NCBI GenBank assembly: GCA_021325385.1
Contig: JAJPHH010000079.1
Coordinates: 1 to 64,000, forward strand
Direction of reading: 5' to 3'
DNA length: 64,000 nt
Source: Alphaproteobacteria bacterium
GTDB lineage: Bacteria; Pseudomonadota; Alphaproteobacteria; Rhizobiales; Beijerinckiaceae
Both the position numbers and the translations under genes were made by a program. A model generated the notes under the pieces. It searched no databases, had not been told where the DNA came from, and saw only the letters and a list, made by a program, of their open reading frames with translations. This document shows, in pieces, positions 17,547 through 26,845 of this stretch (its first letter is position 1; each line of letters begins with the position of its first letter).

Positions 17547-19049
17547 TCACACCATATGCTCCAGCAACGCGACCTGCTTCGGCTTGGCCCGCGCCGGCGC
17601 ATCGAAGCGGGCCGTCACCGCGCCGTCGCGCATGACCAGAATGGTGTGACAAAGGCCGATCGTCTCTTCCAGCGTGTCGGAAGTCAGCACGATCGCGGCG
17701 CCCGCAGCGGAGAGATCGCGAATGAGGTCGTAGACCTCTTCTTTGGCGCCGACATCCAAGCCGCGCGTCGGATGATCGAGGATCAGGATATGCGAACGCG
17801 CCGCCATCCAGCGCGCCAGCACCACCTTCTGCTGATTGCCGCCGCTCAAGTTGCGGCACAATTGCGCGGCGCTCGGCGTCTTGATCCGGAGCCGATTGAT
17901 CCAGTATTCGGCGATCGACTTCTCCCGCTTATGGTCGATGAAGCCGTGGCGCATCGCAAGATCCAACCGGGCGAGCGTCACATTGGCCGCGATCGAAATA
18001 TCCGTCACCAAGCCTTCGATGCGCCTCTCGCGCGGGATATAGCCGATCCCCGCCGCCACCGCTTGAGTCGGCGTCTTGAGGACCGTTTCGCGTCCGTCGA
18101 TCAGCAGGGTTCCCGACGTCTGCGGCAGGAAACCGAATAGCGTGCGGGTTAGCTCCTCGCGCCCCGAGCCGATCACGCCGGCGACGCCGAGGACTTCGCC
18201 GCGGCGCAACGCAAAGCTCACATCCCGAAACGCGCCCGCGACCGAAAGGCCGCGCGCCTCCAAAACGACGTCCGCTCGCGGGGGCGATTGCCGCGCTTCG
18301 CGGTAATATTCGCCCTTGACCTCCCGTCCGACCATCATGGCGTGGAGATCCGGAGCGCTTACGCCGGCGGCCAATCGCTCGGCGACGACTTCGCCGTCCT
18401 TCATGACATAGACGCGGTCGCTGATTTCTAGCACCTCCTCCAGGCGATGCGAGACGAAGATGAAGCTCGCCCGCGATTTGAGCGCGCGCATGCGCTCGAA
18501 CAGCATCGCGACGTCCTTGGCCTCGAGGATCGAGGTCGGCTCGTCGAAAAGGATGGTCAGCGGCGCGTCGGTACGGTCCTCGAGCGCCAGGGCCTTGGCG
18601 AGCTCGACCATTTGCCGCGCGGCGAAATCGAGCTCGCCCGCCTTCATCGCCGGATCGACGTCGAGCCCGACTTTGGCGAGGCAAGCGCGCGCGGCTTCGA
18701 TCATGCGGCGGCGATCAATCGCGCCGAGGCGCATGAACGGCTTCTCCTGCGCCAGAAAGATGTTCTCGGCGACCGACATGTTCAGCAGCAGCGACTGCTC
18801 CTGAAACACCATGGCGATGCCGTATTCGTTGGCGCGTTTCGGATCGCGTAGCACGACCTGCCGCCCATCGATCAGAATGGCGCCGGCGTCCGGCCGCATG
18901 CTGCCCGACAGGATCCGCATGAGCGTCGACTTGCCGGCGCCGTTCTCGCCGATCAGCCCGACGACTTCGTGAGGTCGAACCTCGAGAGACACGTCGCGAA
19001 GCGCGCGCACCGCGCCGAAACTCTTGCTGATCTTGTCGAGCTCGAGCAT
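17547..19049 (-). CDS. Ribose-type sugar ABC transporter ATPase (two domains)
   Basis: A 500-residue RbsA/MglA-like ATPase. Domain 1: Walker A GENGAGKST (about residues 36-44), a degenerate signature (LDFAARQMVELAKAL) and Walker B ILFDEPTS. Domain 2: degenerate Walker A (AGVIGSGREEL), a good LSGGNQQKVVLAR signature and Walker B ILILDHPTRGLD with His in place of the usual Glu before the proline. It lies between two permeases, seven bases after the first, and energises sugar or polyol import through both. Confidence 0.93.
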   Translation of the reverse strand: MLELDKISKSFGAVRALRDVSLEVRPHEVVGLIGENGAGKSTLMRILSGSMRPDAGAILIDGRQVVLRDPKRANEYGIAMVFQEQSLLLNMSVAENIFLAQEKPFMRLGAIDRRRMIEAARACLAKVGLDVDPAMKAGELDFAARQMVELAKALALEDRTDAPLTILFDEPTSILEAKDVAMLFERMRALKSRASFIFVSHRLEEVLEISDRVYVMKDGEVVAERLAAGVSAPDLHAMMVGREVKGEYYREARQSPPRADVVLEARGLSVAGAFRDVSFALRRGEVLGVAGVIGSGREELTRTLFGFLPQTSGTLLIDGRETVLKTPTQAVAAGIGYIPRERRIEGLVTDISIAANVTLARLDLAMRHGFIDHKREKSIAEYWINRLRIKTPSAAQLCRNLSGGNQQKVVLARWMAARSHILILDHPTRGLDVGAKEEVYDLIRDLSAAGAAIVLTSDTLEETIGLCHTILVMRDGAVTARFDAPARAKPKQVALLEHMV

Positions 19050-19056
19050 GCGCGCC

Positions 19057-20094
19057 CTATTTGACGATCAGGGAGCGGCCGCGGCGGACGGACAGCGCCA
19101 CGGCGGCGATGATCATCAGGCCCTGCACCGTTTCATGGACGTAGGGCGAGATGCCGAGGAGCACCATGCCATTGGCGAGCACGGCCACGATCAACACGCC
19201 GATCAGCGAATTGGCGATCCCGCCCCAGCCGCCGCTCAAGGACGTGCCGCCGACGACGACGGCCGTCACGGTCATGAACAGCCGGCCGTTGGCGATCGTC
19301 GTATTGGCTTGACCGAGTTGCGCGGCGGCGAGCACGGCGGCGACGCCGTTGAAGAACCCGGCCAGGGCGAAAGCGAGAATCCGCGTCCGCTTGACCGGCA
19401 CGCCGGAAAGCGCGGCGATGTCCTCGCCGCCGCCGATCGCATAGATGTACCGCCCGAACCGCGTCTTGCGTTCGAGGAAGAGCGCGAAGAAGAACATCGC
19501 CGCGGCGATCCAGACGGCGAGCGGAAAAGCGAGGACCCGTTCGAAGGCGATGGAGCGGATCGTTCGGTCCAGCACGCGAATCTCGGAGCCGCCGAGGGCG
19601 ACGGTGCCGATTCCGAGCCCGACGAACCAGACGCCGAGCGTCGCCATGAAGGACGGAATGCGCAAGACGACATGAACGAGGCCGTTGGCGAGACCAAGCG
19701 CCGTGCAGGCGATCAGCGCGAGCAACGGGCCCCACCAGCCGAAATTGTTGGCGTTGCTGTCATTGGCGCAAAGGAGCGCGACGATCATCGTCCCGACCGA
19801 CAAGGCGCCTTCGATGGAAAGATCGATACTGCCCATCAGGATGATGAACGTCGCGCCCATGGCGAGGATCAGCGGAATGGCCGCCGAATTCGCGACGCCC
19901 CAGACGAGATTGCGGAAGGAAAAAAAGCTCGGATTGAGCAATCCCAGCGCGACGCACAGCCCGACGAGAACGAGCAGCGGCGCCAGCTCGGCGAGGCCGA
20001 TCGCGCCGAAGCGGGACGGCGCGAGCGCGCGCCATTTCGGCGCGGCGCTTCCCGCCGCCGGGCCGGCGCGCGGCGAGAGCCATGTCGAGGTCAT
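19057..20094 (-). CDS. Ribose-type sugar ABC transporter permease
   Basis: A 345-residue RbsC-like permease with the family blocks MGSIDLSIEGALSVGTMIVA, IYAIGGGEDIAALSGVPVKR and VVGGTSLSGGWGGIANSL. The start at 20094 was chosen because it has GGAAGG nearby and avoids overlap with the binding protein gene; starts at 20124 and 20214 are open but would overlap that gene's end. It follows the Tat-exported binding protein and precedes the ATPase by seven bases. Confidence 0.88.
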   Translation of the reverse strand: MTSTWLSPRAGPAAGSAAPKWRALAPSRFGAIGLAELAPLLVLVGLCVALGLLNPSFFSFRNLVWGVANSAAIPLILAMGATFIILMGSIDLSIEGALSVGTMIVALLCANDSNANNFGWWGPLLALIACTALGLANGLVHVVLRIPSFMATLGVWFVGLGIGTVALGGSEIRVLDRTIRSIAFERVLAFPLAVWIAAAMFFFALFLERKTRFGRYIYAIGGGEDIAALSGVPVKRTRILAFALAGFFNGVAAVLAAAQLGQANTTIANGRLFMTVTAVVVGGTSLSGGWGGIANSLIGVLIVAVLANGMVLLGISPYVHETVQGLMIIAAVALSVRRGRSLIVK

Positions 20095-20116
20095 TCCGCC
20101 CTTCCGTGGGCTCGAA

Positions 20117-21211
20117 TCATCCATAGACGATCGGGCTTGCGACGCGGCTCCAGAGATCGGTCCAGTCGATGGTCGGATGCGAGTCGACCTGCGTCTTGAT
20201 GTATTCTTCGACATTGTCGCGCGTGATCTTCACCGTGCGCGCGTTGAACTCGCGATGGATCTTCGGCTCCTTGGCGGGATCGAATTTACCCTGCAGCGCC
20301 TCGAGCGCCATCGACAAGCCGATGCCGCCCTGCCAGTACGGATCTGAGGTCACGGTGCAGACGAATTCGCCCGCCTTCACCGCCTCGACCGCCGCCTTGA
20401 TGCCGTCGATGCCGACCACCGGCACCTTTCCGGCGAGCCCCTGCGCGCGCAACGCCTCCAGCGCGCCGACGCCCATGTCGTCATTGGCCGCCCAGACGCC
20501 CTTGATCTTGTCGCCGAAGCGGGTGAGCCAGGAGCTGGTCACGTCGAAAGCCTTCTGCGACTGCCAGTCCGCCGTCTGGAAATCGAGAAGCTGAACCTTC
20601 GGATGCTTTTTCAGCGCATCCATCATGCCTTTGCGCCGATCGATGGCGGCGGAGTCGGAAATCATGCCGCCGAGCGCGACGAAGCCGCCGTCGTCGCCCA
20701 TCGCCTTGAACAGCTCCTCCGTGATGTAGCCGCCATTGGTGACGCCGTCGAACTCGATATGCGAGATGTAGTAGGGGTTGAAATCCCAAGGATGCAGATC
20801 GGCGGGCTTGTTCCACCACGTTACGACATAGACTTTCGCTTTGTGGCATGCTTCGACGATCGGCCGCGCGTCCGGCGTGTTGTTCGGATCGACGTTGAGG
20901 ACCATGTCGCCGCCCGTCTTGGCGATCATGGCGCGGATGTCGGATATGCCTTTCTCGCTGTTCGCCTCGGTGACGAGCGTCACATGTTGCAAGCCTACGG
21001 ATTTGGCGAAGGCCTCGGCGCCGATTTTCCAGACGGCGTGATAAGGATTGGAGAGGGAGCGGATCGAGGTGACGAGGGTCGGCGGGGCCGCCGCCCGCGC
21101 CGTCAGCGGCGCGCCGCCGACGAACGCGCCTGCGCCGAGAACGGCGGCTGATCTCAGGAGATGACGGCGGCTGATCTGATCGGAGCGGGAATTGTTGCGA
21201 CCACTATCCAT
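20117..21211 (-). CDS. Sugar-binding protein with Tat signal
   Basis: A 364-residue periplasmic-binding-protein-4-type (RbsB-like) protein. The N-terminus carries a twin-arginine signal: SRRHLLRSAAVLGAGAFVGG then ARAAAPP, so it is exported folded, which is less usual for RbsB relatives. The mature part has SIRSLSNPYHAVWKIGAEAFAK, MVLNVDPNNTPDARPIVEACH and GVWAANDDMGVGALEALRAQG, the hinge and ligand-loop pattern of the family. The ATG at 21211 has GGGAGG upstream. It heads the minus-strand transporter unit and is divergent from the GMC oxidoreductase; a GntR-type palindrome lies between them. Confidence 0.9.
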   Translation of the reverse strand: MDSGRNNSRSDQISRRHLLRSAAVLGAGAFVGGAPLTARAAAPPTLVTSIRSLSNPYHAVWKIGAEAFAKSVGLQHVTLVTEANSEKGISDIRAMIAKTGGDMVLNVDPNNTPDARPIVEACHKAKVYVVTWWNKPADLHPWDFNPYYISHIEFDGVTNGGYITEELFKAMGDDGGFVALGGMISDSAAIDRRKGMMDALKKHPKVQLLDFQTADWQSQKAFDVTSSWLTRFGDKIKGVWAANDDMGVGALEALRAQGLAGKVPVVGIDGIKAAVEAVKAGEFVCTVTSDPYWQGGIGLSMALEALQGKFDPAKEPKIHREFNARTVKITRDNVEEYIKTQVDSHPTIDWTDLWSRVASPIVYG

Positions 21212-21306
21212 GGCTTCAAATCCTCCCAAAGCAGAGCCGGCTGTCGATCGGACGCTCCGGCCTTCCTGACCGCGCGAGCACGGTCCGTTGGCGTTGAACG
21301 GCGTAT

Positions 21307-21320
21307 GTTGTATGATAACC
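21307..21320. promoter_or_regulatory. FadR-family-like operator, copy 1
   Basis: GTTGT-ATG-ATAAC is an inverted repeat with one mismatch. It matches the GntR/FadR consensus TNGTNNNACNA except for one base and recurs at 23548 and 32399, each time between divergent genes. Here it serves the GMC oxidoreductase and the Tat-exported sugar-binding protein. Confidence 0.6.
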
Positions 21321-21399
21321 CTTCAACATGGCGACCTTACCAGAGGTCGTCGCGAGCGGCAAGCGGTCGCTTTGCGCCGGCGCGGCGAAGGGAGGAGCG

Positions 21400-22980
21400 A
21401 TGTACGATTACGTGATCGTCGGGTCCGGCTCGAGCGGCTCCGTGCTCGCCGCGCGGCTTTCCGCCGACCCCGCCGTCCGCGTGCTGGTTTTGGAGGCGGG
21501 CGGCTCCGACCGCCATCTCTACGTGCAAATTCCGGCGGCGTTTGTCCGTCTCGGCGGGCCGCGCTTCAACTGGGGTTTCGAAACCGAACCGCAGCGCAAC
21601 ATGAACGGGCGCCGCATGTATTTGCCGCAGGGGAGGCTTCTCGGCGGCGGCAGTTCGATCAACGCGATGGTCTATATACGCGGAAACGCCGCCGACTATG
21701 ACGGCTGGGCGCAGCAAGGCAATCGCGGCTGGTCTTATCGCGACGTCCTGCCCTATTTTCGCCGCGCCGAACATAACGAGCGCTGGGATAATGAATTTCA
21801 TGGCCGCAGCGGGCCGCTGAATGTGTGCGATCCGCTAGGACCGAATCCGCTGACGCGCAGGTTCGTCGAGGCGGCCGTCCAAGCAGGCTTGCCGGCCAAT
21901 CCGGATTTCAACGGCGCCGCCCAGGAAGGCGCAGGCATCTATCAGGTGACGCAGAAGAACGGGCGGCGAATGAGCGCGGCGCGCGCCTATCTGCGGCCGG
22001 CGATGCGGCGGCCCAATCTGACGGTCGTGACCGGCGCTCTGGCGCTGCGCGTCGTCTTCGAGAAAGATCGCGCGATCGGCGTCGAATACGCCGTCGGCAA
22101 CGCGACGGCGATCGCCAGAGCCGAGCGTGAAGTCATTGTCGCCGCCGGCGCGATCAACTCGCCAAAGCTCCTGCTTCTGTCGGGGATCGGCCCGGCCGAC
22201 GATTTGCGCCGACTCGGCCTGCCCATCGTCGCCGATCTGCCGGGCGTCGGCCGCAATCTGCAGGACCATCTCGACATCAACATCATCGCTCGGGTCAGCG
22301 AACCGGTCAGCTATAACGGCCGCGATCGCGGCTTGCCCGCCCTGCTCAGCGCCGCGCGATGGATGGTCAAGCGGGACGGCCCGGCCGCATCGAATGTCGC
22401 CGAGGGCGGCGGCTTCACCAAGAGCCATCCGCGCGTCAATGCGCCGGACATCCAGTTCCATTTCCTGCCCGCCATGGTGATCGAGCATGGCCGGGTCCGC
22501 GCCGCCGGCCATGGCGTGACCCTCCATACGAATTGCTTGCGGCCGGAGAGCCGCGGCCAGGTTCGTCTCGTCTCCGCCGATCCGAGGGATCAGCCCGCGG
22601 TCGATCCTAACTACCTTTCCGCCAAAGCGGATCTGGACGTCCTACTCGAGGCGCTGAAGCGCGGCCGCGCGATTTTGAACGCGCCGGCGATGCGCAAAAT
22701 CGTGGACAGCGAGCTTTACCCAGGTCCCGACGCGCGCTCCGACGCCGATCTGATCGATTTCATCCGACGCGCCGCCGAGACCGACTACCATCCGGCAGGG
22801 ACGTGCCGAATGGGCGTCGACCTCGAAGCGGTCGTCGATCCGAATTTGCGCGTGCGCGGCGTCGAGGGGCTCCGCGTCTGCGACAGTTCGATCATGCCGG
22901 CCCTGGTCAGCGGCAACACCAACGCGCCGTCGATCATGATCGGCGAGAAGGGCGCCGACCTCATCCGAGGCCCACGCTGA
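21400..22980 (+). CDS. GMC-family FAD oxidoreductase
   Basis: A 526-residue glucose-methanol-choline oxidoreductase. It starts with the FAD-binding loop YDYVIVGSGSSGSVLAARLS and LVLEAGG, has the GMC signature LPQGRLLGGGSSINAMVYIRG and the second signature GAINSPKLLLLSGIGP. The catalytic His lies in TDYHPAGTCRMG and the C-terminal partner in GNTNAPSIMIGEKGA. It oxidises an alcohol, as choline dehydrogenase or sugar/polyol dehydrogenases do. The start at 21400 has GGGAGGAGC upstream. It is divergent from a sugar transporter, so the imported compound could be its substrate or precursor. Confidence 0.9.
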   Translation: MYDYVIVGSGSSGSVLAARLSADPAVRVLVLEAGGSDRHLYVQIPAAFVRLGGPRFNWGFETEPQRNMNGRRMYLPQGRLLGGGSSINAMVYIRGNAADYDGWAQQGNRGWSYRDVLPYFRRAEHNERWDNEFHGRSGPLNVCDPLGPNPLTRRFVEAAVQAGLPANPDFNGAAQEGAGIYQVTQKNGRRMSAARAYLRPAMRRPNLTVVTGALALRVVFEKDRAIGVEYAVGNATAIARAEREVIVAAGAINSPKLLLLSGIGPADDLRRLGLPIVADLPGVGRNLQDHLDINIIARVSEPVSYNGRDRGLPALLSAARWMVKRDGPAASNVAEGGGFTKSHPRVNAPDIQFHFLPAMVIEHGRVRAAGHGVTLHTNCLRPESRGQVRLVSADPRDQPAVDPNYLSAKADLDVLLEALKRGRAILNAPAMRKIVDSELYPGPDARSDADLIDFIRRAAETDYHPAGTCRMGVDLEAVVDPNLRVRGVEGLRVCDSSIMPALVSGNTNAPSIMIGEKGADLIRGPR

Positions 22981-23036
22981 TGGCGCGCGTCGACGCGCCC
23001 CGCGCGAGGAAAACTCCGCCGCCCTGCGGCTCGATC

Positions 23037-23462
23037 TCAAGGCGTCTTGGGCATCGTGTCGAGACCGATGAGTTCGATCCGATATCCGTCTGGATCTTCG
23101 ATGAACGCTATGTGGGTGGTTCCATGCTTCATCGGCCCGGGCTTGCGCGGAATGTTCGCGCCTTGCTTCTCGAGCGCGGCGCAGACCGCGTAAATGTCGT
23201 TGACGCCGAGCGCCAAATGACCGAACCCGGAGCCGATCTGATACGGCTCCTTCTGGTCCCAATTGTGCGTCAGTTCGATCACCGTGTTGCTCGCCTCCGG
23301 CCCGTAGCCGACAAAAGCCAACGTGAAGCGCCCCTCCGGGAAGTCCTCCCGCCTGAGCAGCTTCATACCGAGCAACTCGGTGTAAAATCTGATCGACTTG
23401 TCGAGATCGAGCACGCGAATCATCGTGTGCATCATGCGGAAGCCGCTTTGCGCTTCGCTCAT
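23037..23462 (-). CDS. gloA: Lactoylglutathione lyase (glyoxalase I)
   Basis: A 141-residue glyoxalase I. The four Ni/Zn ligands expected of bacterial GloA are visible: His in MMHTMIRVLDLDKSIRFY, Glu in NTVIELTHNW, His in GHLALGVND and Glu in YRIELIGL. It isomerises the methylglyoxal-glutathione adduct to S-lactoylglutathione. The length and the opening sequence fit the short Ni-type enzymes. It is divergent from the GlcD-like oxidase, with a GntR-type operator between; since glyoxalase leads to D-lactate, the pairing with a D-lactate/glycolate-type dehydrogenase is sensible. Confidence 0.93.
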   Translation of the reverse strand: MSEAQSGFRMMHTMIRVLDLDKSIRFYTELLGMKLLRREDFPEGRFTLAFVGYGPEASNTVIELTHNWDQKEPYQIGSGFGHLALGVNDIYAVCAALEKQGANIPRKPGPMKHGTTHIAFIEDPDGYRIELIGLDTMPKTP

Positions 23463-23547
23463 CGAATGTCCTTTCTGGGCGTCTGCCCGCCCTCATTTTG
23501 AAAATCCGCGCGGCTTCGCCCGCGCGGCCTTGATGTCGTATGGAAGG

Positions 23548-23560
23548 GTTATATGATAAC
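23548..23560. promoter_or_regulatory. FadR-family-like operator, copy 2
   Basis: GTTAT-ATG-ATAAC is a perfect inverted repeat around ATG. It lies between gloA and the GlcD-like gene, 17 bp before the latter's first ATG. It matches the copies at 21307 and 32399 at most positions. Confidence 0.6.
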
Positions 23561-23576
23561 ATGACAATAGCGCCTC

Positions 23577-25052
23577 ATGTCTAGCCGTTCGCCGAGGGGA
23601 AAGTCGCCGATGGACGCCGCCCGCGCCTCAAAAGAGCAGATCGTCGCTGCTCTCCGCGAAATCCTGCCGGCCGGCGGATTGCTCACCGCGCCGGAAGACC
23701 TCGATCGCCACAGCCGCGACTGGTCCGGCGACCATTTCGGCCTGCCTCTCGCGGTGGCGCGCCCCGCGACGGTCGGCGAGGCGGCGGCGCTGATGCGCCT
23801 CTGTTGGGATCTCTCCCTTCCCGTCGTTCCGCAAGGCGGCCTCACAGGTCTGGTCGGGGCCGCGGTCGCAGAGCCTGGCGGCGGCGAACTGGCGATCAGC
23901 TTCGAGCGGCTGAATGCGGTGCGCTCGGTCGATCCGGTCGAATTCGCCATGATCGTCGAGGCGGGCTGCGTCCTGGAGAACGCAAAAAAGGCGGCGGAAG
24001 AGAAAGATTGCCTGCTGCCGCTCACATTCGGCGCGCAGGGAAGCTGCCGGATCGGCGGCAACATCGCCACCAATGCGGGCGGCATGAATGTCCTGCGCTA
24101 CGGCATGACCCGCGATCTCGTGCTTGGGCTCGAAGTCGTCCTCGCCGACGGCCGTATCTGGAACGGGCTCAAAGTCCTGCGCAAGGACAATCGCGGTTAC
24201 GATCTGAAGCAGCTCTTCATCGGCAGCGAAGGAACGCTCGGCATTGTCACGGCCGCGGCGCTGAAGCTCTTTCCTAAGCCGGCTTTGGTCGAGACCGCTT
24301 TGCTCGGGCTGCGCACGGTCGACGACGCCATGGCGCTTTACGCACGAGCGCGCCGCGGCTGCAGCGATCTTTTGACCGCTTTCGAGCTTCTCCTTCGCGA
24401 CGGCCTGGAAGTGGCGATGCACGCCAGGCGCGATCTCGCCGATCCGCTTCAGCGGCCCTATCCCGTCTACGTCCTGTTGGAGGCGGCGGCGAGCCGAGAG
24501 ATTCCGTTGCGCGGCGTGGTCGAAACCGTTCTGGCGGGCGCAAGCGACTTGATCGAGGACGGCGTTCTCGCCGCCAGCCGCGCCCAAGCCGAGCGGCTCT
24601 GGCTGTTCCGCGAAACAATGGTCGAGGCGCAGGGCCGCGGCGGGCGTTACCTGCGCACCGACGTCTCCGTGCCGATTTCAAAACTGGCGATTTTCATCGA
24701 CGATTCGCTACAAGCTCTGCGCCAGCGCTATCCCGAGGCGCTCGCCCTCGCCTATGGCCATGTCGGAGACGGCAACGTGCATCTGAACGTCATTCCGCCC
24801 GTCGGCGCCTCCGCCGAGACGATGGCCCGCCTGTTCGAGGGCGCGGAGGAGGTCATTTTCAATGTCGTCGATCGACTGGGCGGCAGCATCAGCGCCGAGC
24901 ACGGCATCGGACGCCTCAAGCAAAAGGCGTTCCTGAAAAGGAGCGACGACGCCACTCTCGATCTTGCGCAAAGACTGAAACACGCGTTCGATCCAAAAAG
25001 CCTGCTGAGTCCCGGCCGAATCCTTCCTGCGCCGGCGCGTCAGGAGATTTGA
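23577..25052 (+). CDS. FAD-linked oxidase, D-lactate/glycolate dehydrogenase (GlcD-like)
   Basis: A 491-residue flavoprotein (480 if it starts at the ATG at 23610). The FAD-binding-4 domain has PQGGLTGLVGAAVAEPGGGE, GGNIATNAGGMNVLRYGMTR and GSEGTLGIVTAAALKLFP. The C-terminal FAD-oxidase domain has the metal-site motifs YGHVGDGNVHLN and SAEHGIG. Relatives oxidise D-lactate, glycolate, D-2-hydroxyglutarate or D-glycerate-type acids. No GlcE or GlcF partner is present, so it is probably a single-chain enzyme. A GntR regulator follows after one base. Confidence 0.9.
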   Translation: MSSRSPRGKSPMDAARASKEQIVAALREILPAGGLLTAPEDLDRHSRDWSGDHFGLPLAVARPATVGEAAALMRLCWDLSLPVVPQGGLTGLVGAAVAEPGGGELAISFERLNAVRSVDPVEFAMIVEAGCVLENAKKAAEEKDCLLPLTFGAQGSCRIGGNIATNAGGMNVLRYGMTRDLVLGLEVVLADGRIWNGLKVLRKDNRGYDLKQLFIGSEGTLGIVTAAALKLFPKPALVETALLGLRTVDDAMALYARARRGCSDLLTAFELLLRDGLEVAMHARRDLADPLQRPYPVYVLLEAAASREIPLRGVVETVLAGASDLIEDGVLAASRAQAERLWLFRETMVEAQGRGGRYLRTDVSVPISKLAIFIDDSLQALRQRYPEALALAYGHVGDGNVHLNVIPPVGASAETMARLFEGAEEVIFNVVDRLGGSISAEHGIGRLKQKAFLKRSDDATLDLAQRLKHAFDPKSLLSPGRILPAPARQEI

Positions 25053-25053
25053 G

Positions 25054-25830
25054 ATGGCCTTGAAGCTGGGCAAAGTAAATCGGGGGCCACATCTGCCCGC
25101 TCTCGTGGCGAGCTCGATCTCGCGCGAGATCGCGCAAGGACGTCTGAAGCCTGGCGACAAGCTGCCCACGGAGCAAATCCTGGCGACCACGTTCGGCGTC
25201 AGCCGGAACGTCGTGCGCGAAGCGATCGCCAAGCTGCGCTCGGAGGGGCGCGTCTGGTCGCAGCAAGGCCGCGGCGCCTTCGTCGCCGAGTCGACCAATG
25301 CGACCGTTCTGTCGATCGATCACGACGCGCTGCAGAGCGGCGACGCCTTTGCGGGCCTGTTCGAATTGCGCGGCATCCTCGAAACGCAGGCGGCGGCGTT
25401 GGCGGCGGCGCGGCGGACCAGACAGGACTTGGCCAAGATGCGCGAGGCGCTGTCGAGCATGACCGCCTCCCCCTATGGCAGCGTGCAATGGCTGAAGAAG
25501 GACCTCGAATTTCACATCGCCGTCGCCAAGGCGACGCGAAACCCGTATCTCGCGCAGTTCCTCGAATTCGTCTCGGAGCGCGTGCGCGAAAGCATTCTCG
25601 CGGCAGGCGCCAGCCACGCTTCCGACGAAATGGCGCGCGCCACGCTCACTGAACATGAGGGCATTCTAGCCGCCATCGAGGCCGGCGAGCCGGCCGCCGC
25701 GCAGCGCGCCATGCGCGGTCATCTCGACAACGCGGCCCGACGCGTCGGTCTGTCGGCGGATAAGCGCGAGGCCGCCAAAAGCGGCGCGCGCAAACGCGCC
25801 GACAAAGCTCCTGTTCTGGCCGCCGACTAA
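25054..25830 (+). CDS. GntR-family regulator, FCD subfamily
   Basis: A 258-residue FCD-type GntR regulator. The winged helix reads SISREIAQGRLKPGDKLPTE, TFGVSRNVVREAIAKLRSEG; the FCD domain has FELRGILETQAAALAA and the ligand-site His in KDLEFHIAVAKATRNPYL. Its ATG comes one base after the GlcD-like stop, so the two are co-expressed. It is one of two candidates for binding the GTTRTATGAYAAC operators at 21.3, 23.5 and 32.4 kb; FCD regulators of this branch usually sense small carboxylates, which suits a D-lactate/glycolate-type enzyme next door. Confidence 0.92.
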   Translation: MALKLGKVNRGPHLPALVASSISREIAQGRLKPGDKLPTEQILATTFGVSRNVVREAIAKLRSEGRVWSQQGRGAFVAESTNATVLSIDHDALQSGDAFAGLFELRGILETQAAALAAARRTRQDLAKMREALSSMTASPYGSVQWLKKDLEFHIAVAKATRNPYLAQFLEFVSERVRESILAAGASHASDEMARATLTEHEGILAAIEAGEPAAAQRAMRGHLDNAARRVGLSADKREAAKSGARKRADKAPVLAAD

Positions 25831-25854
25831 GCATCGCGCCCGCGGCGCCTTCAA

Positions 25855-26739
25855 TCAGGGGACGCCGTTCAATTTCGCGACGACCTCGGAGAGAACCGGA
25901 ACGAACCTATCGCCATAGCCGGCCGCGACTGCGGCGGCGAAGCCGTTGCGAACGGCAGCCCCGATCGGATTGGCGGCTTCGCTCGCCTGCGCGAAGGAGG
26001 CGAGATAAGTCATGTCCTTCAGTGCGTTCTTCAGCGCAAATCGCAACAGACTGTCGTCCTTCTCCAGCGCATAGGCGAAGAACATCTGGTAGAAGCCGCA
26101 ATCCATTCGGCCGCCGCGCAGGACGCTGTCCATCACCTGGGGCGTCAGCCCGGCTTTGGCGCCGAGCATCAGCGCCTCCGCATAGATCGAGGCGTAGCCC
26201 ATCGAGACGAAATTATTGAGCAGCTTCATCGTATGGGCGCTGCCGACCGGGCCGGTATGGATCACGCGCCTGGCGAAGGCCTCCAGAATCGGCTTGGCGC
26301 GCGCGACGACGTCCGCGGAGCCGCCGATCATCACGTCCAATGTCCCTTCCGCCGCCTCTTTCGGCGTTCGGGCGAGCGGCGCGTCGATCAAGGCGACGTC
26401 GCGCTTGGCCAGGGCTTCGGCGAGGCGGAGCGTCGACGAGGGGTCAGAGGTCGAGCAATCGACGATGAGCAGCGGCCTTTCGGCCGCGGCCAGGCCGTCC
26501 GGGCCGTTGACGATCTCCTCGACCTGCGGCGAGCCGGTGACGCAGAGAATGACGACGTCGCTCTCCTGGGCGAGCGCCCGCGCGGTCTTCGCCTCCTTCG
26601 CGCCCAGCCGCGCAAGCCGCTCGACAGCCTCGCGGCGGCGATGCGCCATCACGGTCAGCGGCCATCCTTTGCCGATCAGATTTTCCGCCATTCCCGCGCC
26701 CATCAAACCAAGCCCGATAAATCCGATCTTGTCCTTCAT
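25855..26739 (-). CDS. Tartronate semialdehyde reductase / 3-hydroxyisobutyrate dehydrogenase family
   Basis: A 294-residue beta-hydroxyacid dehydrogenase. The N-terminal cofactor motif is KIGFIGLGLMGAGMAENLIGKG, the substrate motif is near STSDPSS, with DAPLARTPKEAAEGTL in place of the usual DAPVSGG, and the catalytic Lys is in HTMKLLNNFVSMG (about residue 171). The family reduces tartronate semialdehyde to D-glycerate or oxidises 3-hydroxyisobutyrate and related acids. The start at 26739 has GAGGAG upstream; the longer frame runs through the divergent promoter and into the GntR gene on the other strand, so it was rejected. It lies between two GntR genes, convergent with the first and divergent from the second. 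Confidence 0.88.
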   Translation of the reverse strand: MKDKIGFIGLGLMGAGMAENLIGKGWPLTVMAHRRREAVERLARLGAKEAKTARALAQESDVVILCVTGSPQVEEIVNGPDGLAAAERPLLIVDCSTSDPSSTLRLAEALAKRDVALIDAPLARTPKEAAEGTLDVMIGGSADVVARAKPILEAFARRVIHTGPVGSAHTMKLLNNFVSMGYASIYAEALMLGAKAGLTPQVMDSVLRGGRMDCGFYQMFFAYALEKDDSLLRFALKNALKDMTYLASFAQASEAANPIGAAVRNGFAAAVAAGYGDRFVPVLSEVVAKLNGVP

Positions 26740-26845
26740 GATCGCTCCTCTAGCTGACGTTCCTGGCGCGAAAATCGCGCCGCCGGCTTGCCATTGACCG
26801 CCCGCGCTGCAATCTTCCCGCGGCTGGGAGGTAATTCTGATTCCT